Source: a bacterium
Lineage (GTDB): Bacteria > Planctomycetota > Planctomycetia > Kolteriales > Kolteriaceae
Assembly: GCA_019753235.1 (NCBI GenBank)
Contig: JAIELF010000055.1
Location: forward strand, 1-64,000
Direction of reading: 5' to 3'
Length of the DNA stretch: 64,000 nt
Below the pieces are notes generated by a model. The model saw only the letters and a list, made by a program, of their open reading frames with translations, was not told the origin of the DNA and did not search any database. The position numbers and the translations under genes were made by a program. Of this stretch, positions 1 through 9,046 are shown piece by piece; the first letter of the stretch is position 1, and every line of letters begins with the position of its first letter.

Positions 1-225
1 TCCGTCGCCTCCAGAGTGGTTCCTTCGCCGACAAATAGTCAAGCCCCCCCTTGACCAAAGCAACCCTCGACGGATACCCTTCAAAACTCATGCGGCAGCC
101 GTGGCCCAATTGGAGGCATGTTGAAAAGGTTTCTTGCAGCACGAACGCGCCGTGCCATGCTTCTATCGCGTAGAATACCCGCTCTGATAGATCGCACGCA
201 GGACGCTTGAAGGAACGACGCGAAA
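1..225. other. Left-edge gap, no supported gene
   Basis: No complete gene is visible. A minus-strand frame is open from an ATG at 91 to the window edge (30 codons, no ribosome-binding site), and a plus-strand frame is open from the edge to a TGA at 122-124. Either could be the end of a truncated neighbour, but neither can be identified. A perfect inverted repeat GTCAAG (38-43) / CTTGAC (50-55) flanks six C residues; its role is unknown. Confidence 0.3.
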
Positions 226-1089
226 GTGGATGTATCTTCCCCCACAACAACGAGCTCGCCCGCAACTCATTCGATGCAGTGCATGGAGATTTGGGGCGGG
301 AGCTCGGAAGCGGATCAATTTGTGTCGACGCCTGGACTTGATATCTGGGTTGTGAGTCGACCGTATGACCACGCTGTCGATGGTGGCGACATTCATTATG
401 TTTCGCTATGTGGCGGCGGTATCGTCACGAAATTGATTCTTGCGGACGTTTCGGGTCATGGAGCAACCGTGGCAGAGATGGCCCTCTCGTTGCGTCAATT
501 AATGCGAAACAACATCAACAAAAAAAATCAGAGCCAATTGCTGAGGCAACTCAACCAACAATTCGGCGAGATCGCTCATCTTCGACGGTTCGCCACTGCA
601 GTTATTGGAACATATCTTGCAGATCGCTGCCAATTGAAGCTCTGCAACGCGGGTCACCCACGTCCTCTTTGGTACAAGGCAGATCAAGCCGTATGGAACG
701 TGATTCCCTCCGATTCAGGGGATTCGCGCCTGACGAACCTCCCCCTGGGCATCGATGACTCGGCGGCATATCCGCAAGCGGTTCTCGAACTTGGCCCCGG
801 CGACATCGTCTTGCTGTATACCGACGCTCTCACGGAAGCGACCGATTCCGAAGGCAAAATGCTCGGCGAGCAGGGACTGTTGAATCTGGCGCAGAGTCTA
901 AGTACTTCCCATCCCGAACGGTTGGCCCTCGAAATTGTCGAGAAGCTGGGCGATTATGCCAGCGGACGAGAAGCAGAGGACGACATGACTTTTTTGGTGA
1001 TCTATCACAATGCCCGCGGTCCTAAACGTATATCTGTTGGTGAGAAGCTACAGGTTCTATCAAAAGTGTTTGGTTTGAAGTCGGTGTAG
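226..1089 (+). CDS. SpoIIE/RsbU-type PP2C serine phosphatase
   Basis: A 287-residue protein made almost entirely of a PPM/SpoIIE phosphatase domain, which removes phosphate from Ser/Thr, classically on anti-sigma-factor antagonists. Visible metal-binding signatures are GGD (53-55), DVSGHG (74-79), NAGHP (141-145), YTDALTE (199-205) and DDMT (252-255). There is no membrane segment and no receiver, GAF or FHA domain, so the input signal is not encoded here. The CMEIWGG stretch at 19-25 resembles a PP2C subfamily I associate with planctomycetes. The start is a GTG at 226 behind an AAGGA about 11 bases upstream; the ATG at residue 17 is an alternative. No anti-sigma factor or antagonist lies next to it, so its target is unknown. 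Confidence 0.88.
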   Translation: MDVSSPTTTSSPATHSMQCMEIWGGSSEADQFVSTPGLDIWVVSRPYDHAVDGGDIHYVSLCGGGIVTKLILADVSGHGATVAEMALSLRQLMRNNINKKNQSQLLRQLNQQFGEIAHLRRFATAVIGTYLADRCQLKLCNAGHPRPLWYKADQAVWNVIPSDSGDSRLTNLPLGIDDSAAYPQAVLELGPGDIVLLYTDALTEATDSEGKMLGEQGLLNLAQSLSTSHPERLALEIVEKLGDYASGREAEDDMTFLVIYHNARGPKRISVGEKLQVLSKVFGLKSV

Positions 1090-1181
1090 CGATCCGGCCT
1101 CAAGAACAAGTTTGGCACCTCCCCAAAGAAACCAGACATGCATTCGCGATGTCTGACCGCGAGAATCTGACCTGGCATTGG

Positions 1182-2444
1182 TCAAGGCTCGCCGATGCAC
1201 CAGATATGATTGGTGCCGCGCAAGAGGAGCCGACCTTTTGCGACGGCGGGGGTTGCTAAGAACTCGTCATCCAATTGGTTTCTTCCAACCGACTGAAAGG
1301 TTGATCGCGGAGCCAGGAACACGCATTGGCCGGTCTCGCTGACGATGAGGACGTTCCCGCCGATCTCAATGGGTGAAGCAGTGACTTTATCACATACTCG
1401 CTCGGTCCAAATCTCGCTTCCGTCGGCCGCGCGAACTGATCGAACCACGCCTGAATCGAGGGCGAAATAGATCGATTCCCCCAGCGAGATGGGCGTCGGG
1501 CAATAGGGGATCGTCTTCGTCAAATCCCAGCGTACTCGGGATTGGCCGGGCGAAAGAGATCTATCGATGTTCAGGGCGACGGTGCGGTTTCCTTTGCCTC
1601 CCTTTCCCGAACCCGCCAACACCGTCAAGCCATCGGCACTGTCAACCAGGATCGGCGACGAGACGCATCGATCGACAAAACAGTTCTCTTCCCACAGGAC
1701 CTTTCCCGTCGAAGCATCCAGGCCACTAACCCCTACCACTGAGCTGACGACCAATTGACCTCCGAGGCGATCATCGACAAAGAGAGGCGTTGCGTAGGCG
1801 GCCAGCTTGCTGGGTCGATCGGATGCCCAAGCGATCTTGCCGGTCGCGCGATCGATCGCGACGATGCGTGAGGGTCCATCTTGCTCGATCGCCATGATGA
1901 CGTTGTTGCCGACTAAGATGGGCGAGGCACCCGGGCCGTGCTGAGAAATGTAAGGGCCAAGCTCGGCCATCCAGCGTTCCTTTCCCGCGAAATCGATCGC
2001 GACGACAACAAATCGTTTCGGCGAGCCGAAACAAGCGTAGACGCCGTCCTCCCCCACGGCCGGCGTCGCGGTGGCGTAGCTATTTTTGGCATGCTTGGGA
2101 TGCGTGTCGAAATCGATCGAATAGCTCCATTGCAAACTTCCATCGTGGAGATGCCGACACAGGACTTGTCTTTTCGTCCCGTCCGCTTGAGAAGCAAGGT
2201 AAAAAAGGGAGTCGCCCCAGACGCTCACCGAAGAGTCGCCGGGACCTTCGACGGCCACCTTCCAGAGGATGTTTTTGTCCCCCCATGTGATGGGAAAGTG
2301 TTCGACTCCTGACCGACCTCGGCTTTCCTTCCCGCGAAACTGCGACCATTGCTGCTCTTCGCCTCGGCCGACGAGCGAAAACGATATCCAACCGATAAGC
2401 ATGAGACTTCGCCAGGCTCGATCATCGATCGAAGCAATCTTCAT
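1182..2444 (-). CDS. Secreted PQQ-type beta-propeller protein
   Basis: A 420-residue exported protein with repeated blades of the PQQ/BamB-like beta-propeller type. Repeats such as IVAIDRATGKIAWAS, GLDASTGKVLWEE and RAADGSEIWTE carry the G-x-x-x-W spacing of this fold. The N-terminus has Lys/Arg and then a hydrophobic segment ending near residue 30, which fits a Sec signal peptide. I place the start at the ATG at 2444 because AGGGAGGG lies about seven bases upstream; an in-frame ATG at 2489 has no such site. Planctomycetes encode many such propellers, often of unknown function. No quinone-enzyme catalytic residues can be assigned, so enzymatic activity should not be assumed. Confidence 0.82.
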   Translation of the reverse strand: MKIASIDDRAWRSLMLIGWISFSLVGRGEEQQWSQFRGKESRGRSGVEHFPITWGDKNILWKVAVEGPGDSSVSVWGDSLFYLASQADGTKRQVLCRHLHDGSLQWSYSIDFDTHPKHAKNSYATATPAVGEDGVYACFGSPKRFVVVAIDFAGKERWMAELGPYISQHGPGASPILVGNNVIMAIEQDGPSRIVAIDRATGKIAWASDRPSKLAAYATPLFVDDRLGGQLVVSSVVGVSGLDASTGKVLWEENCFVDRCVSSPILVDSADGLTVLAGSGKGGKGNRTVALNIDRSLSPGQSRVRWDLTKTIPYCPTPISLGESIYFALDSGVVRSVRAADGSEIWTERVCDKVTASPIEIGGNVLIVSETGQCVFLAPRSTFQSVGRNQLDDEFLATPAVAKGRLLLRGTNHIWCIGEP

Positions 2445-2749
2445 GGTGATCCCTCCCTCTTGGCAATCGATCGCACCAAAGATCGGCAAGAGATCCCGAG
2501 TTTAGCTCATCGACGGTTGCACAGACAAGAAGCTGGGCGTCGCGATAGGAGTTCTTTTCGGACGAAACGGCAGAGGGGGATCCAGCTTCTTCTCGATGTT
2601 TGGCGGATTCCACGCGGGCGATGGACTTCCTTGACCCCACCCAAGGGGGTGGTACGATTGAAGTCGAACGTGGCCTGCATGATGACGAGGTCATTCCTGG
2701 TAGGCCCCTTGAAGAGCGGTCGACAGATTAAGGGCCGCCGCTTGGGAGC
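2445..2749. other. Divergent intergenic region upstream of the McsA/McsB operon
   Basis: A 305-base gap between two divergently transcribed genes. No convincing small gene is present. It holds a promoter-like element at 2631-2658, listed separately. Confidence 0.5.
2631..2658 (+). promoter_or_regulatory. Candidate promoter with palindromic spacer before mcsA
   Basis: TTGACC (2631-2636) and TACGAT (2653-2658) are separated by 16 bases, a sigma70-like arrangement. The spacer itself is a perfect inverted repeat, CCACCC-AAGG-GGGTGG (2637-2652). A palindrome between the -35 and -10 hexamers is where a repressor or a MerR-type activator could sit. In Firmicutes the mcsA-mcsB operon is controlled by CtsR, but the direct repeat expected of a CtsR box is not seen here. 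The element lies about 90 bases upstream of the first McsA-like gene. Its function is inferred. Confidence 0.4.
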
Positions 2750-3259
2750 ATGTCAAGGTCGACGATGAAGCAGAAGTGTCAGGTTTGCGGCGAACGAGCG
2801 GTGATTCACATCACCCAGATTGAAGAGGAAGGGGCTGCCTCGCAGCTTCACTTCTGCTACCGCCATGCGCAGGACTATCTGAAAGAGTCCGACAACCCGA
2901 GTTCTTCGCCCGCGTCCGGCTCGTCCGAGGAAGAGGGAGTGCCCGAAACAAGCGTCGCTTGCCCCGTCTGCGGAATGACGTTTGCAAAGTTTCGCGAGAC
3001 CGGTCGGCTCGGCTGTCCCAACGACTACGAGATCTTTCGAACCGAGCTGAAGCCCCTGCTCGAAAACATTCACGGCAATCTTCGCCATGTCGGCAAGGTT
3101 CCCAAAAGGCTCCCGATCGATGCTCGAAGGCAGACAGAGCTGATCAAACTTCGTCAAGAGATTCAGCAGGCCGTCGCCATCGAAGATTATGAGCGAGCCG
3201 CCCTGCTGAGAGATCAGATCGATTCACTCGAGAAAGAGGAGAAGCGTCCTTCGGAATAA
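2750..3259 (+). CDS. McsA-like zinc-finger protein with UvrB/UvrC motif
   Basis: A 169-residue protein with the McsA layout. It has an N-terminal zinc-binding half (C10-x2-C13 with C36 and H39) and a Ser-rich linker. A second finger follows (C71-x2-C74 and C89, inside CPVCGMTFAKFRETGRLGCP). A charged UvrB/UvrC helix hairpin lies at about 131-163. In Firmicutes McsA binds and stimulates the arginine kinase McsB and links it to ClpC and CtsR. The gene leads a three-gene run ending in mcsB, which supports the assignment. Start: ATG at 2750 behind TTGGGAG; ATG at 2765 is an equally possible start. Unlike Firmicutes operons, no ctsR or clpC is adjacent. Confidence 0.85.
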   Translation: MSRSTMKQKCQVCGERAVIHITQIEEEGAASQLHFCYRHAQDYLKESDNPSSSPASGSSEEEGVPETSVACPVCGMTFAKFRETGRLGCPNDYEIFRTELKPLLENIHGNLRHVGKVPKRLPIDARRQTELIKLRQEIQQAVAIEDYERAALLRDQIDSLEKEEKRPSE

Positions 3260-3369
3260 TCGTTTGTCTTGGGGAGTTTGTTCCCCCCCGGGACCCGTTC
3301 CTCGTTTCGAGTCTTCTAAGAGAATGGTCCCCGTCGCAACGATCTTCCTTCATTGTGGAAAGGTCTTCC

Positions 3370-3699
3370 ATGCCGGACTTCCCCGTGGATCTGGCCGAGC
3401 TTCGTTGTCCCGATTGCGGTACGACCTTTCTCGATTTTCGGCGGACCGGCAAGCTGGGATGCCCCTACGACTATGTCGTCTTCCGGGACGGGCTGATTCC
3501 TCTGCTTGACCGGGTTCAGCGTTCCCAACATCATACTGGCAAGAAACCGCTTCGTGCCAGCGAGGTAGTCGAAGCACATTCGCCTGTTCGGGCGCTGCGG
3601 TTTCAACTACGCCAAGCCATAGAATCAGAAGAGTATCAGCAGGCGGCCAAGATCAGAGACTTGATCCGAGCCAGGGAAAAACAAAATGGATCTGAATGA
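3370..3699 (+). CDS. Second, short McsA-like protein
   Basis: A 109-residue paralogue of the preceding gene that keeps only its C-terminal half. It has one finger (C13-x2-C16 and C31, within LRCPDCGTTFLDFRRTGKLG) and a UvrB/UvrC-type helix hairpin at about 73-104. The finger-to-hairpin layout is clearly shared with the upstream protein, while the first finger is absent. I choose ATG 3370 over an in-frame GTG at 3355 because GGAAAGG lies six bases before the ATG. The gene overlaps mcsB by 14 bases, so the two are probably translated together. It may be an alternative adaptor for McsB; that is inference. Confidence 0.8.
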   Translation: MPDFPVDLAELRCPDCGTTFLDFRRTGKLGCPYDYVVFRDGLIPLLDRVQRSQHHTGKKPLRASEVVEAHSPVRALRFQLRQAIESEEYQQAAKIRDLIRAREKQNGSE

Positions 3700-4774
3700 T
3701 CTCGCGCCGCGAAACGGCGAGTGGTTGCGAGGCGATGGGTCCGATGCGGACATTGTCATCTCCAGCCGGGTTCGGCTGGCGCGGAACCTGGCCGACTTTC
3801 CCTTTTGTTCTCGTGCCGACGAAGCGCAAAGGCGCGATATCGAGAACAAACTTCGGACATCGATCGGCGACGTCCATGGGGATCAATCTCTGATCTTCTT
3901 TGACGTCGGTAGGCTTGACGATCTCGACAGGCAGTTTCTCGTCGAGCGTCAACTCATCAGCCGAGAACTAGCCTCCGGCCAAGGGTCTCGCAGCGTTGCC
4001 ATCGCTCCGCGAGAGGATGTCAGCTTGATGGTCAACGAAGAAGACCATCTCCGTCTGCAAGTCCTTCATAGCGGCTACAGCGTTCGGCAGTGTTGGGAGA
4101 CCGTCAATAAACTGGATGACCTTGTCGAAGAGCGGGTCACCTTTGCATTCAGCGAAGAGTTCGGCTACTTAACCGCTTGCCCCACGAATGTCGGTACCGG
4201 CATGCGTGCCAGCGTCATGCTTCATTTGCCGGCCCTATCGATGACCAAACAAATCGACCGCGTCTTTCGAGCCCTTCAAAAAATTCAATTGGCCGTCCGC
4301 GGACTCTACGGCGAAGGTTCGCAAGCCTCGGGCGACTTCTACCAAATCTCGAACAACATCACGCTCGGAAAAACCGAGGACGCGATCATCTCTAACATCG
4401 AAGTCGTCGTTCCAACCATCGTCAACTACGAGCGAACCGCGCGTCGAAGCTTGATCAAAGAGAACAAGCAAACGCTGCACGATCGCGTCAGCCGAGCCTA
4501 CGGCATCTTGCAAGCCGCCCAAACGATCAGTTCCGAGGAGACGATGGCGCTCCTCTCGAGCGTCCGAATGGGGGTCAACCTGAACCTGATCGACGATGTT
4601 CGCATCGACTTGATCAATGACTTGTTCATCCACACCCAGCCGGCACACCTGCAAAAGCTGGAGGGAAGGCCACTCGAAGGAGAAGATCGGAACATCGCCC
4701 GCGCCAGCTATCTACGGAAGCGACTCTCCGAAATTCACCGGACCAAGCCGCCGACCGATAGCCAGGCCAATTGA
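3686..4774 (+). CDS. mcsB: Protein-arginine kinase McsB
   Basis: A 362-residue ATP:guanidino phosphotransferase. McsB phosphorylates arginine side chains in proteins and so marks them for ClpCP degradation in Gram-positive bacteria. Visible family signatures are SSRVRLARN (26-34), NEEDHLRLQ (117-125) and CPTNVGTGMR (165-174), which contains the conserved catalytic-loop cysteine. Length matches the family. The start at 3686 lies inside the end of the preceding McsA-like gene, an overlap typical of tightly coupled operon genes. Arginine phosphorylation is best studied in Bacillus; the operon here indicates that the same machinery exists in this lineage. No ClpC, ClpP or arginine phosphatase gene lies in the window. 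Confidence 0.95.
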   Translation: MDLNDLAPRNGEWLRGDGSDADIVISSRVRLARNLADFPFCSRADEAQRRDIENKLRTSIGDVHGDQSLIFFDVGRLDDLDRQFLVERQLISRELASGQGSRSVAIAPREDVSLMVNEEDHLRLQVLHSGYSVRQCWETVNKLDDLVEERVTFAFSEEFGYLTACPTNVGTGMRASVMLHLPALSMTKQIDRVFRALQKIQLAVRGLYGEGSQASGDFYQISNNITLGKTEDAIISNIEVVVPTIVNYERTARRSLIKENKQTLHDRVSRAYGILQAAQTISSEETMALLSSVRMGVNLNLIDDVRIDLINDLFIHTQPAHLQKLEGRPLEGEDRNIARASYLRKRLSEIHRTKPPTDSQAN

Positions 4775-5013
4775 CACCGCATTGCCCCGGTGTTACCCAT
4801 TCTCCCAAGTCGACCCTGCAATTGCCGTTCACCCGTTTCCTGGCCGTGGTATAGCATTCCGGAAGGGTTGCTCCGGGGACCAAGTGCCGACGAGCAACCA
4901 GGTAGGGCCGAGCAAGGATGCTGCCGGGTGAAAATGTGGCCAGTGTTGTTCGCTTCTATGTCTCCGACGAACAAGAGCACCCATCCCGCTCCGCCCATCG
5001 GGCGCATCGGCTG

Positions 5014-7848
5014 ATGACTTCGTTTCGTCCATTGAAGATCGTGATTTGGTCCCGAGGGATGACCTTCGCCATTGGCCTTTTGCTGCTGGCGACAAGTCAT
5101 GTTTCCGCCCAGCAGTTTCATCGCCAATCGTTCGAATCAAACGAGACGCTCCTCAAGCTCGGCCTCACCAACGGACAAGTTGAACTCCTCGAACACTCGA
5201 TCGTCGAAGATCGCCCCCATTCTGGCCAGCGGGCCGAGCGATTTCACGTACGAGTCACGAGCGGCGACTTCGCGCTGGTTGAGTACAGCATCGAACCGAC
5301 ACAGATCATCGAAGAACTCGAAATCAGCGCGTTTGTCAACGCCACGCGTCCGGGCACAATCATTCAAGCTCATGTTGTCTTGCCGAGAGAGAAGGATCTG
5401 AAAACCGATCAGCCAATGGTGACGCTGTTGACCGGTTCGACTTACGACGCGAGCGATCGCTATCGCAAGTTGGTCATCAGCCGACTCGATAAACTCCTTG
5501 CTCGGCAACAACAGCTCTTGCAGAACGAACTCGGCCGGGCGGTGGATGTGCGCGGCGCTTACGTCGATCAAGTGGTATTCAATGTGATGAGCGGGCTCGG
5601 CGAGTACGAGATCCGCGTCGACGACATCGTCATTGGTCCGATTGTTCCGCTGGGAAAGATTGGCACCGAGTCGATCCCTGGACCCTCGAAGGAATCAGCG
5701 GGGATGGCTGGCCCCACGTCGACGGCAGTGCCGCTTCCGCTTCGTGGCGATGACGGTCAACTCCCCTTTGCCATGCGGCCGGAGGTTGCCGATCGACGCG
5801 ACAAGCTTCGCGCGGAGATTGTTGCCGAGCAGTTGCTGGTGGGGAAGCGAGCTTTTCTGCCTCGCGGCATGGCTCGGACGACGGCGCCGCTTCGGGTCTT
5901 TCATGAGACCGGCATGAATCTGGTTGTCGAGCCTTTCCCTGTCGCCAAGCCTGTGGTTGAAGAGGCGGCGAGCCTCAATCTGTTGTTGATGCCTGCCCTT
6001 CCGCTGACAACCGGCGGGGGCCCGCAACAGGGTTTCACTGGCGCGGCCGAGGCGGCGGCCACCTTCGATAATCAATCCGTTTTCTTCTATGTCGGCGGGC
6101 CGCTCGATCGTTCGACGCTGCCGGCCACGCAAGCGGGGATCACCACGCTCCGCCATCAAGAACTTGCCGCGGACCGACTTTTGACGGCCGACGTCAACGA
6201 GGGAATTCGGGATTACTCTCGCAAGCTCGACATGGTCGGGGCCGCCCGTTTCCCGCTGCAATCATCAATGGATATCACGAGCTACCAGAAATGGGTTTCC
6301 TCGCGCAAGGGACTTCTGGTTCCGGGAACGTTCTTCTGGACGTGGATTCAAACCCACCCGCCCCGCGAGTACGTTCGCTTGGCGTATGGGCACGATCTGG
6401 ACGACCGCCCCTTCACGACACCGATCGGCCCCACGCCGACGCAGATTCGTTTGCTCACGTATGCATCGCTGGCAGCCGGCTCGCGCGGACTCTTATTTAC
6501 ATCCGATCGGTGGCTGGGAGAATCCGCCAAGGGTCGCGCCCGAACGCTTGGATTGGCTCTGCTCAATACCGAACTGACGCTCATTGAACCCTTCATCGCC
6601 GACGGCAATCCACCCATCGTTCGACCAACGTCGAATCCGAACATCGAGGTTGCCGTCTTTAAGCACACCGGAGGTCGAGGTGTCTTGGCACTGGCGTATT
6701 GGAAGGATGCCCATGCCCAGTGCGTGCTCAATTCGTCTGCTGCCAATAACGTACAATTCATCGTCCCGGGTGCTTCCGAGTCGGCCCAGGCGTTTGAGAT
6801 CTCGCCGACTGATGTTCGCGGTGTCAAAAGGCGGCGTGAAGTGGGCGGAATCCTGGTTTCCATCGACGAGTTCGACTCGGCCGCGTTTGTGGTCCTGACG
6901 ACCGATGCGAAGCTCTTTGCTAATTATCAAGAGATGGTCCTGCAAGTATCGAAGACCTCCGCGACCTGGATGGAAGAAATAGCGCGGATCGAACTTGAAG
7001 GAACCGAGTCGACCGACGCCCGCTTGGAAGAGGTCGGCAAGCGACCCAAAGAAAGCGTCAAGCTCTTGGGGGAAGCTCGAAAGCATCTCACCGATGCGAA
7101 GACACTTCTCAACGCATCTGACTTTCGGGCGTCGTACACCGAGTCGCTTCGGTCGCTACGAAACACTCGTGAATTGCAATCGGTTGCATGGAAGAACGCG
7201 GTAGGAAATGCGTCGCCGACCGCGTCCGTCTTTACAGCCTCGTATCACTCACTCCCCGAGCAATACCGCCTGCTCAGCATGATGGAAGAGACACCGTTCT
7301 CGAATAATCTTCTGCGGAGCGGTTCCTTTGATGATGGAGGAACGCTCGATCAGACCGGCTGGGCGTACGATCCGCATGTGACCGATGATGTGACAGCCTC
7401 CGCGATGCTTGTCCCCGCCCGAAATGGAAAAGCACTCGAAATCAAAGTCGAACCGACCGGCGAGCCCCCCTTCGTTCTCGAGAACACCCGCGTCCAAATT
7501 GCTAGCCCCCCTATCCGTGTGGAAGCGGGGCAGATTGTCCGCCTGCGCGGGAAGATCCGCATCCCCAAGGACATCACCGCCAGCGTCGATGGAGTGATGG
7601 TCTGGGATTCGCTCGGCGGCGAATCGTTGGCGCTGCGCTACACGCGATCGAGTGCTGGCGAGCCCTTTGAGCTGGTTCGGCCGGTACGCGAGTCGGGGGA
7701 GATTCGCCTGCACCTTGTGATGACCGGGATCGGATCAGCAGAATTCGACGATCTGAAAGTGGAAGTCGCCTCGCCCAAAACGCAGATGGCCAGCCCAAAC
7801 GTTCCGCCGGTCGCCCAGCTTCCGAACACCTCGAATCCCGCGCGGTAG
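5014..7848 (+). CDS. Large secreted protein with hydrolase-like core and lectin-like C-terminus
   Basis: A 944-residue protein with an N-terminal signal peptide (hydrophobic core followed by SHVSAQQ near residue 30). The first third is predicted beta-rich and unrecognised. The middle resembles a glycoside-hydrolase TIM-barrel region (LLTYASLAAGSRGLLFTSDR and following), but no catalytic acid pair can be assigned. A short helical stretch follows, then a C-terminal region beginning NNLLRSGSFDDGG that looks like a jelly-roll carbohydrate-binding module. I take ATG 5014 rather than an in-frame ATG at 4918 because the signal peptide follows directly. An 8-base inverted repeat (4866-4873 / 4892-4899) lies in the leader. 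Function is unknown; a surface or secreted polysaccharide-related role is a guess. Confidence 0.7.
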   Translation: MTSFRPLKIVIWSRGMTFAIGLLLLATSHVSAQQFHRQSFESNETLLKLGLTNGQVELLEHSIVEDRPHSGQRAERFHVRVTSGDFALVEYSIEPTQIIEELEISAFVNATRPGTIIQAHVVLPREKDLKTDQPMVTLLTGSTYDASDRYRKLVISRLDKLLARQQQLLQNELGRAVDVRGAYVDQVVFNVMSGLGEYEIRVDDIVIGPIVPLGKIGTESIPGPSKESAGMAGPTSTAVPLPLRGDDGQLPFAMRPEVADRRDKLRAEIVAEQLLVGKRAFLPRGMARTTAPLRVFHETGMNLVVEPFPVAKPVVEEAASLNLLLMPALPLTTGGGPQQGFTGAAEAAATFDNQSVFFYVGGPLDRSTLPATQAGITTLRHQELAADRLLTADVNEGIRDYSRKLDMVGAARFPLQSSMDITSYQKWVSSRKGLLVPGTFFWTWIQTHPPREYVRLAYGHDLDDRPFTTPIGPTPTQIRLLTYASLAAGSRGLLFTSDRWLGESAKGRARTLGLALLNTELTLIEPFIADGNPPIVRPTSNPNIEVAVFKHTGGRGVLALAYWKDAHAQCVLNSSAANNVQFIVPGASESAQAFEISPTDVRGVKRRREVGGILVSIDEFDSAAFVVLTTDAKLFANYQEMVLQVSKTSATWMEEIARIELEGTESTDARLEEVGKRPKESVKLLGEARKHLTDAKTLLNASDFRASYTESLRSLRNTRELQSVAWKNAVGNASPTASVFTASYHSLPEQYRLLSMMEETPFSNNLLRSGSFDDGGTLDQTGWAYDPHVTDDVTASAMLVPARNGKALEIKVEPTGEPPFVLENTRVQIASPPIRVEAGQIVRLRGKIRIPKDITASVDGVMVWDSLGGESLALRYTRSSAGEPFELVRPVRESGEIRLHLVMTGIGSAEFDDLKVEVASPKTQMASPNVPPVAQLPNTSNPAR

Positions 7849-7873
7849 CGATCAAGCGTGATTCATACCCGAG

Positions 7874-8890
7874 TCAAGCAATCGAAACTGGTTGACCGGA
7901 ATCGACCGATGTTCCCTCTCCCAAACAGAGCGCCAGCGCGTCGCGTGCGAGCGTCCCATCGAGTAGAGGCGACGGCGTCCTCGTTTCAATGGCACGGACC
8001 GCGGCCGTGATCTCCTTCTCGAATGCGTCGATCTCATCCCCACCTGCCAACGTCGGGTTCTCAACCCCCGTGGCAGTGAAAAGACGAAGTGGCTGTCCCG
8101 CTTCATACAGCAGCGTCGCCCTCTCAAAGTAAAGCTCGTAACCGTGCGTGAACGGCCGACCCGGTGCCGACAGACAACCGCTCGTGGCGCTCACGGCCGG
8201 TCCTTCGGGACCGAAATCGTACTGCGTCGCGACATACGTCACCATCTCTCCCCGCTTAATACCCGTCGAGGTCACGCGGCGCGGCTTGCCAAAAGCAACC
8301 ACGATGAAATGCGTATCGTGGATATGCAAATCGATGAGCGGGCCGCCGACCTTGCTGAAGTCGGCCACGGCGTCCGACCAGTTGGGAGGACTGATGTGGC
8401 GACGAAAATGGGCCGCAAGAAGCTTCCCGTGCGTTTGCTGCGAGATCAACTCGAGCCCGAAACGAAAGTCCGCAAAAAACGGAAGAACATGCGCGACCAT
8501 CAGCATCCGGCCCGATGCTTTGGCAGCGGCGACCATGCGGTCAGCATCCGCTAGCGAAAGCGCGATCGGCTTCTCGACAAGGACATGCTTGCCTGATTCG
8601 AGAGCCTTGATCGCCGGGCCAACATGGTTGTCGCTGGGAAGGCAGATGTCGACGAGATCAACATCGCTTTTCTGGATCAACTCCTCGGCATCAGCAAACA
8701 AAGCGATGTCCGATAGATCCATCTGCGTGCCGCGCGGCCCGAAGTTTCCCTGAATCATCGACCAATCGCCGGCCCGCTTCTTTGGATCACGAGCGGCAAT
8801 CGCCGTCACCTTTGCTCCCGAGATCCGAGCGATCGCCAGGTAATGAATCATTCCCATGAAGCCGATGCCGGCCAATCCAATCTTGATCAA
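7874..8890 (-). CDS. Gfo/Idh/MocA family oxidoreductase
   Basis: A 338-residue NAD(P)-dependent dehydrogenase of the Gfo/Idh/MocA type, acting on a sugar or cyclitol that cannot be named from sequence. The Rossmann fingerprint GLAGIGFMG is at 5-13 and the family motif EKP is at 106-108, followed by an alpha/beta C-terminal domain. I place the start at a TTG at 8890 because GGGAAGGAG precedes it by six bases; in-frame ATGs at 8923 and 8953 would add residues before the beta strand. Its 3' end meets the 944-residue protein gene head-on with 25 bases between them. The closest upstream gene on this strand is the metal-sensor gene, but a terminator lies between. Confidence 0.88.
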   Translation of the reverse strand: MIKIGLAGIGFMGMIHYLAIARISGAKVTAIAARDPKKRAGDWSMIQGNFGPRGTQMDLSDIALFADAEELIQKSDVDLVDICLPSDNHVGPAIKALESGKHVLVEKPIALSLADADRMVAAAKASGRMLMVAHVLPFFADFRFGLELISQQTHGKLLAAHFRRHISPPNWSDAVADFSKVGGPLIDLHIHDTHFIVVAFGKPRRVTSTGIKRGEMVTYVATQYDFGPEGPAVSATSGCLSAPGRPFTHGYELYFERATLLYEAGQPLRLFTATGVENPTLAGGDEIDAFEKEITAAVRAIETRTPSPLLDGTLARDALALCLGEGTSVDSGQPVSIA

Positions 8891-8984
8891 GGAAAACTCC
8901 TTCCCTTCCCCGAGGCCAGCCATCCGATCAATCGAACTTCGTCGCCGAGGCAATCGGTCATTATTCTCAACATTACAAACAAAA

Positions 8985-9008
8985 GACGCGAAGGAAAACC
9001 TTCGCGTC
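8985..9008 (-). terminator. Rho-independent terminator of the metal-sensor gene
   Basis: A perfect 10-bp stem, GACGCGAAGG / CCTTCGCGTC, with a four-base loop. On the minus strand it is followed by TTTTGTTTG. It lies about 40 bases past the stop codon of the ArsR/SmtB-like gene and before the start of the oxidoreductase gene, so it separates the two. Confidence 0.8.
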
Positions 9009-9046
9009 CTGTTGCATAATCAAGGAATGATCGCGTCGAGAAGTCG

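Noticed and set aside
4866..4899. Riboswitch or attenuator before the 944-residue protein gene
   Set aside because: Only an 8-base inverted repeat was found, with no known aptamer pattern and no T tract.
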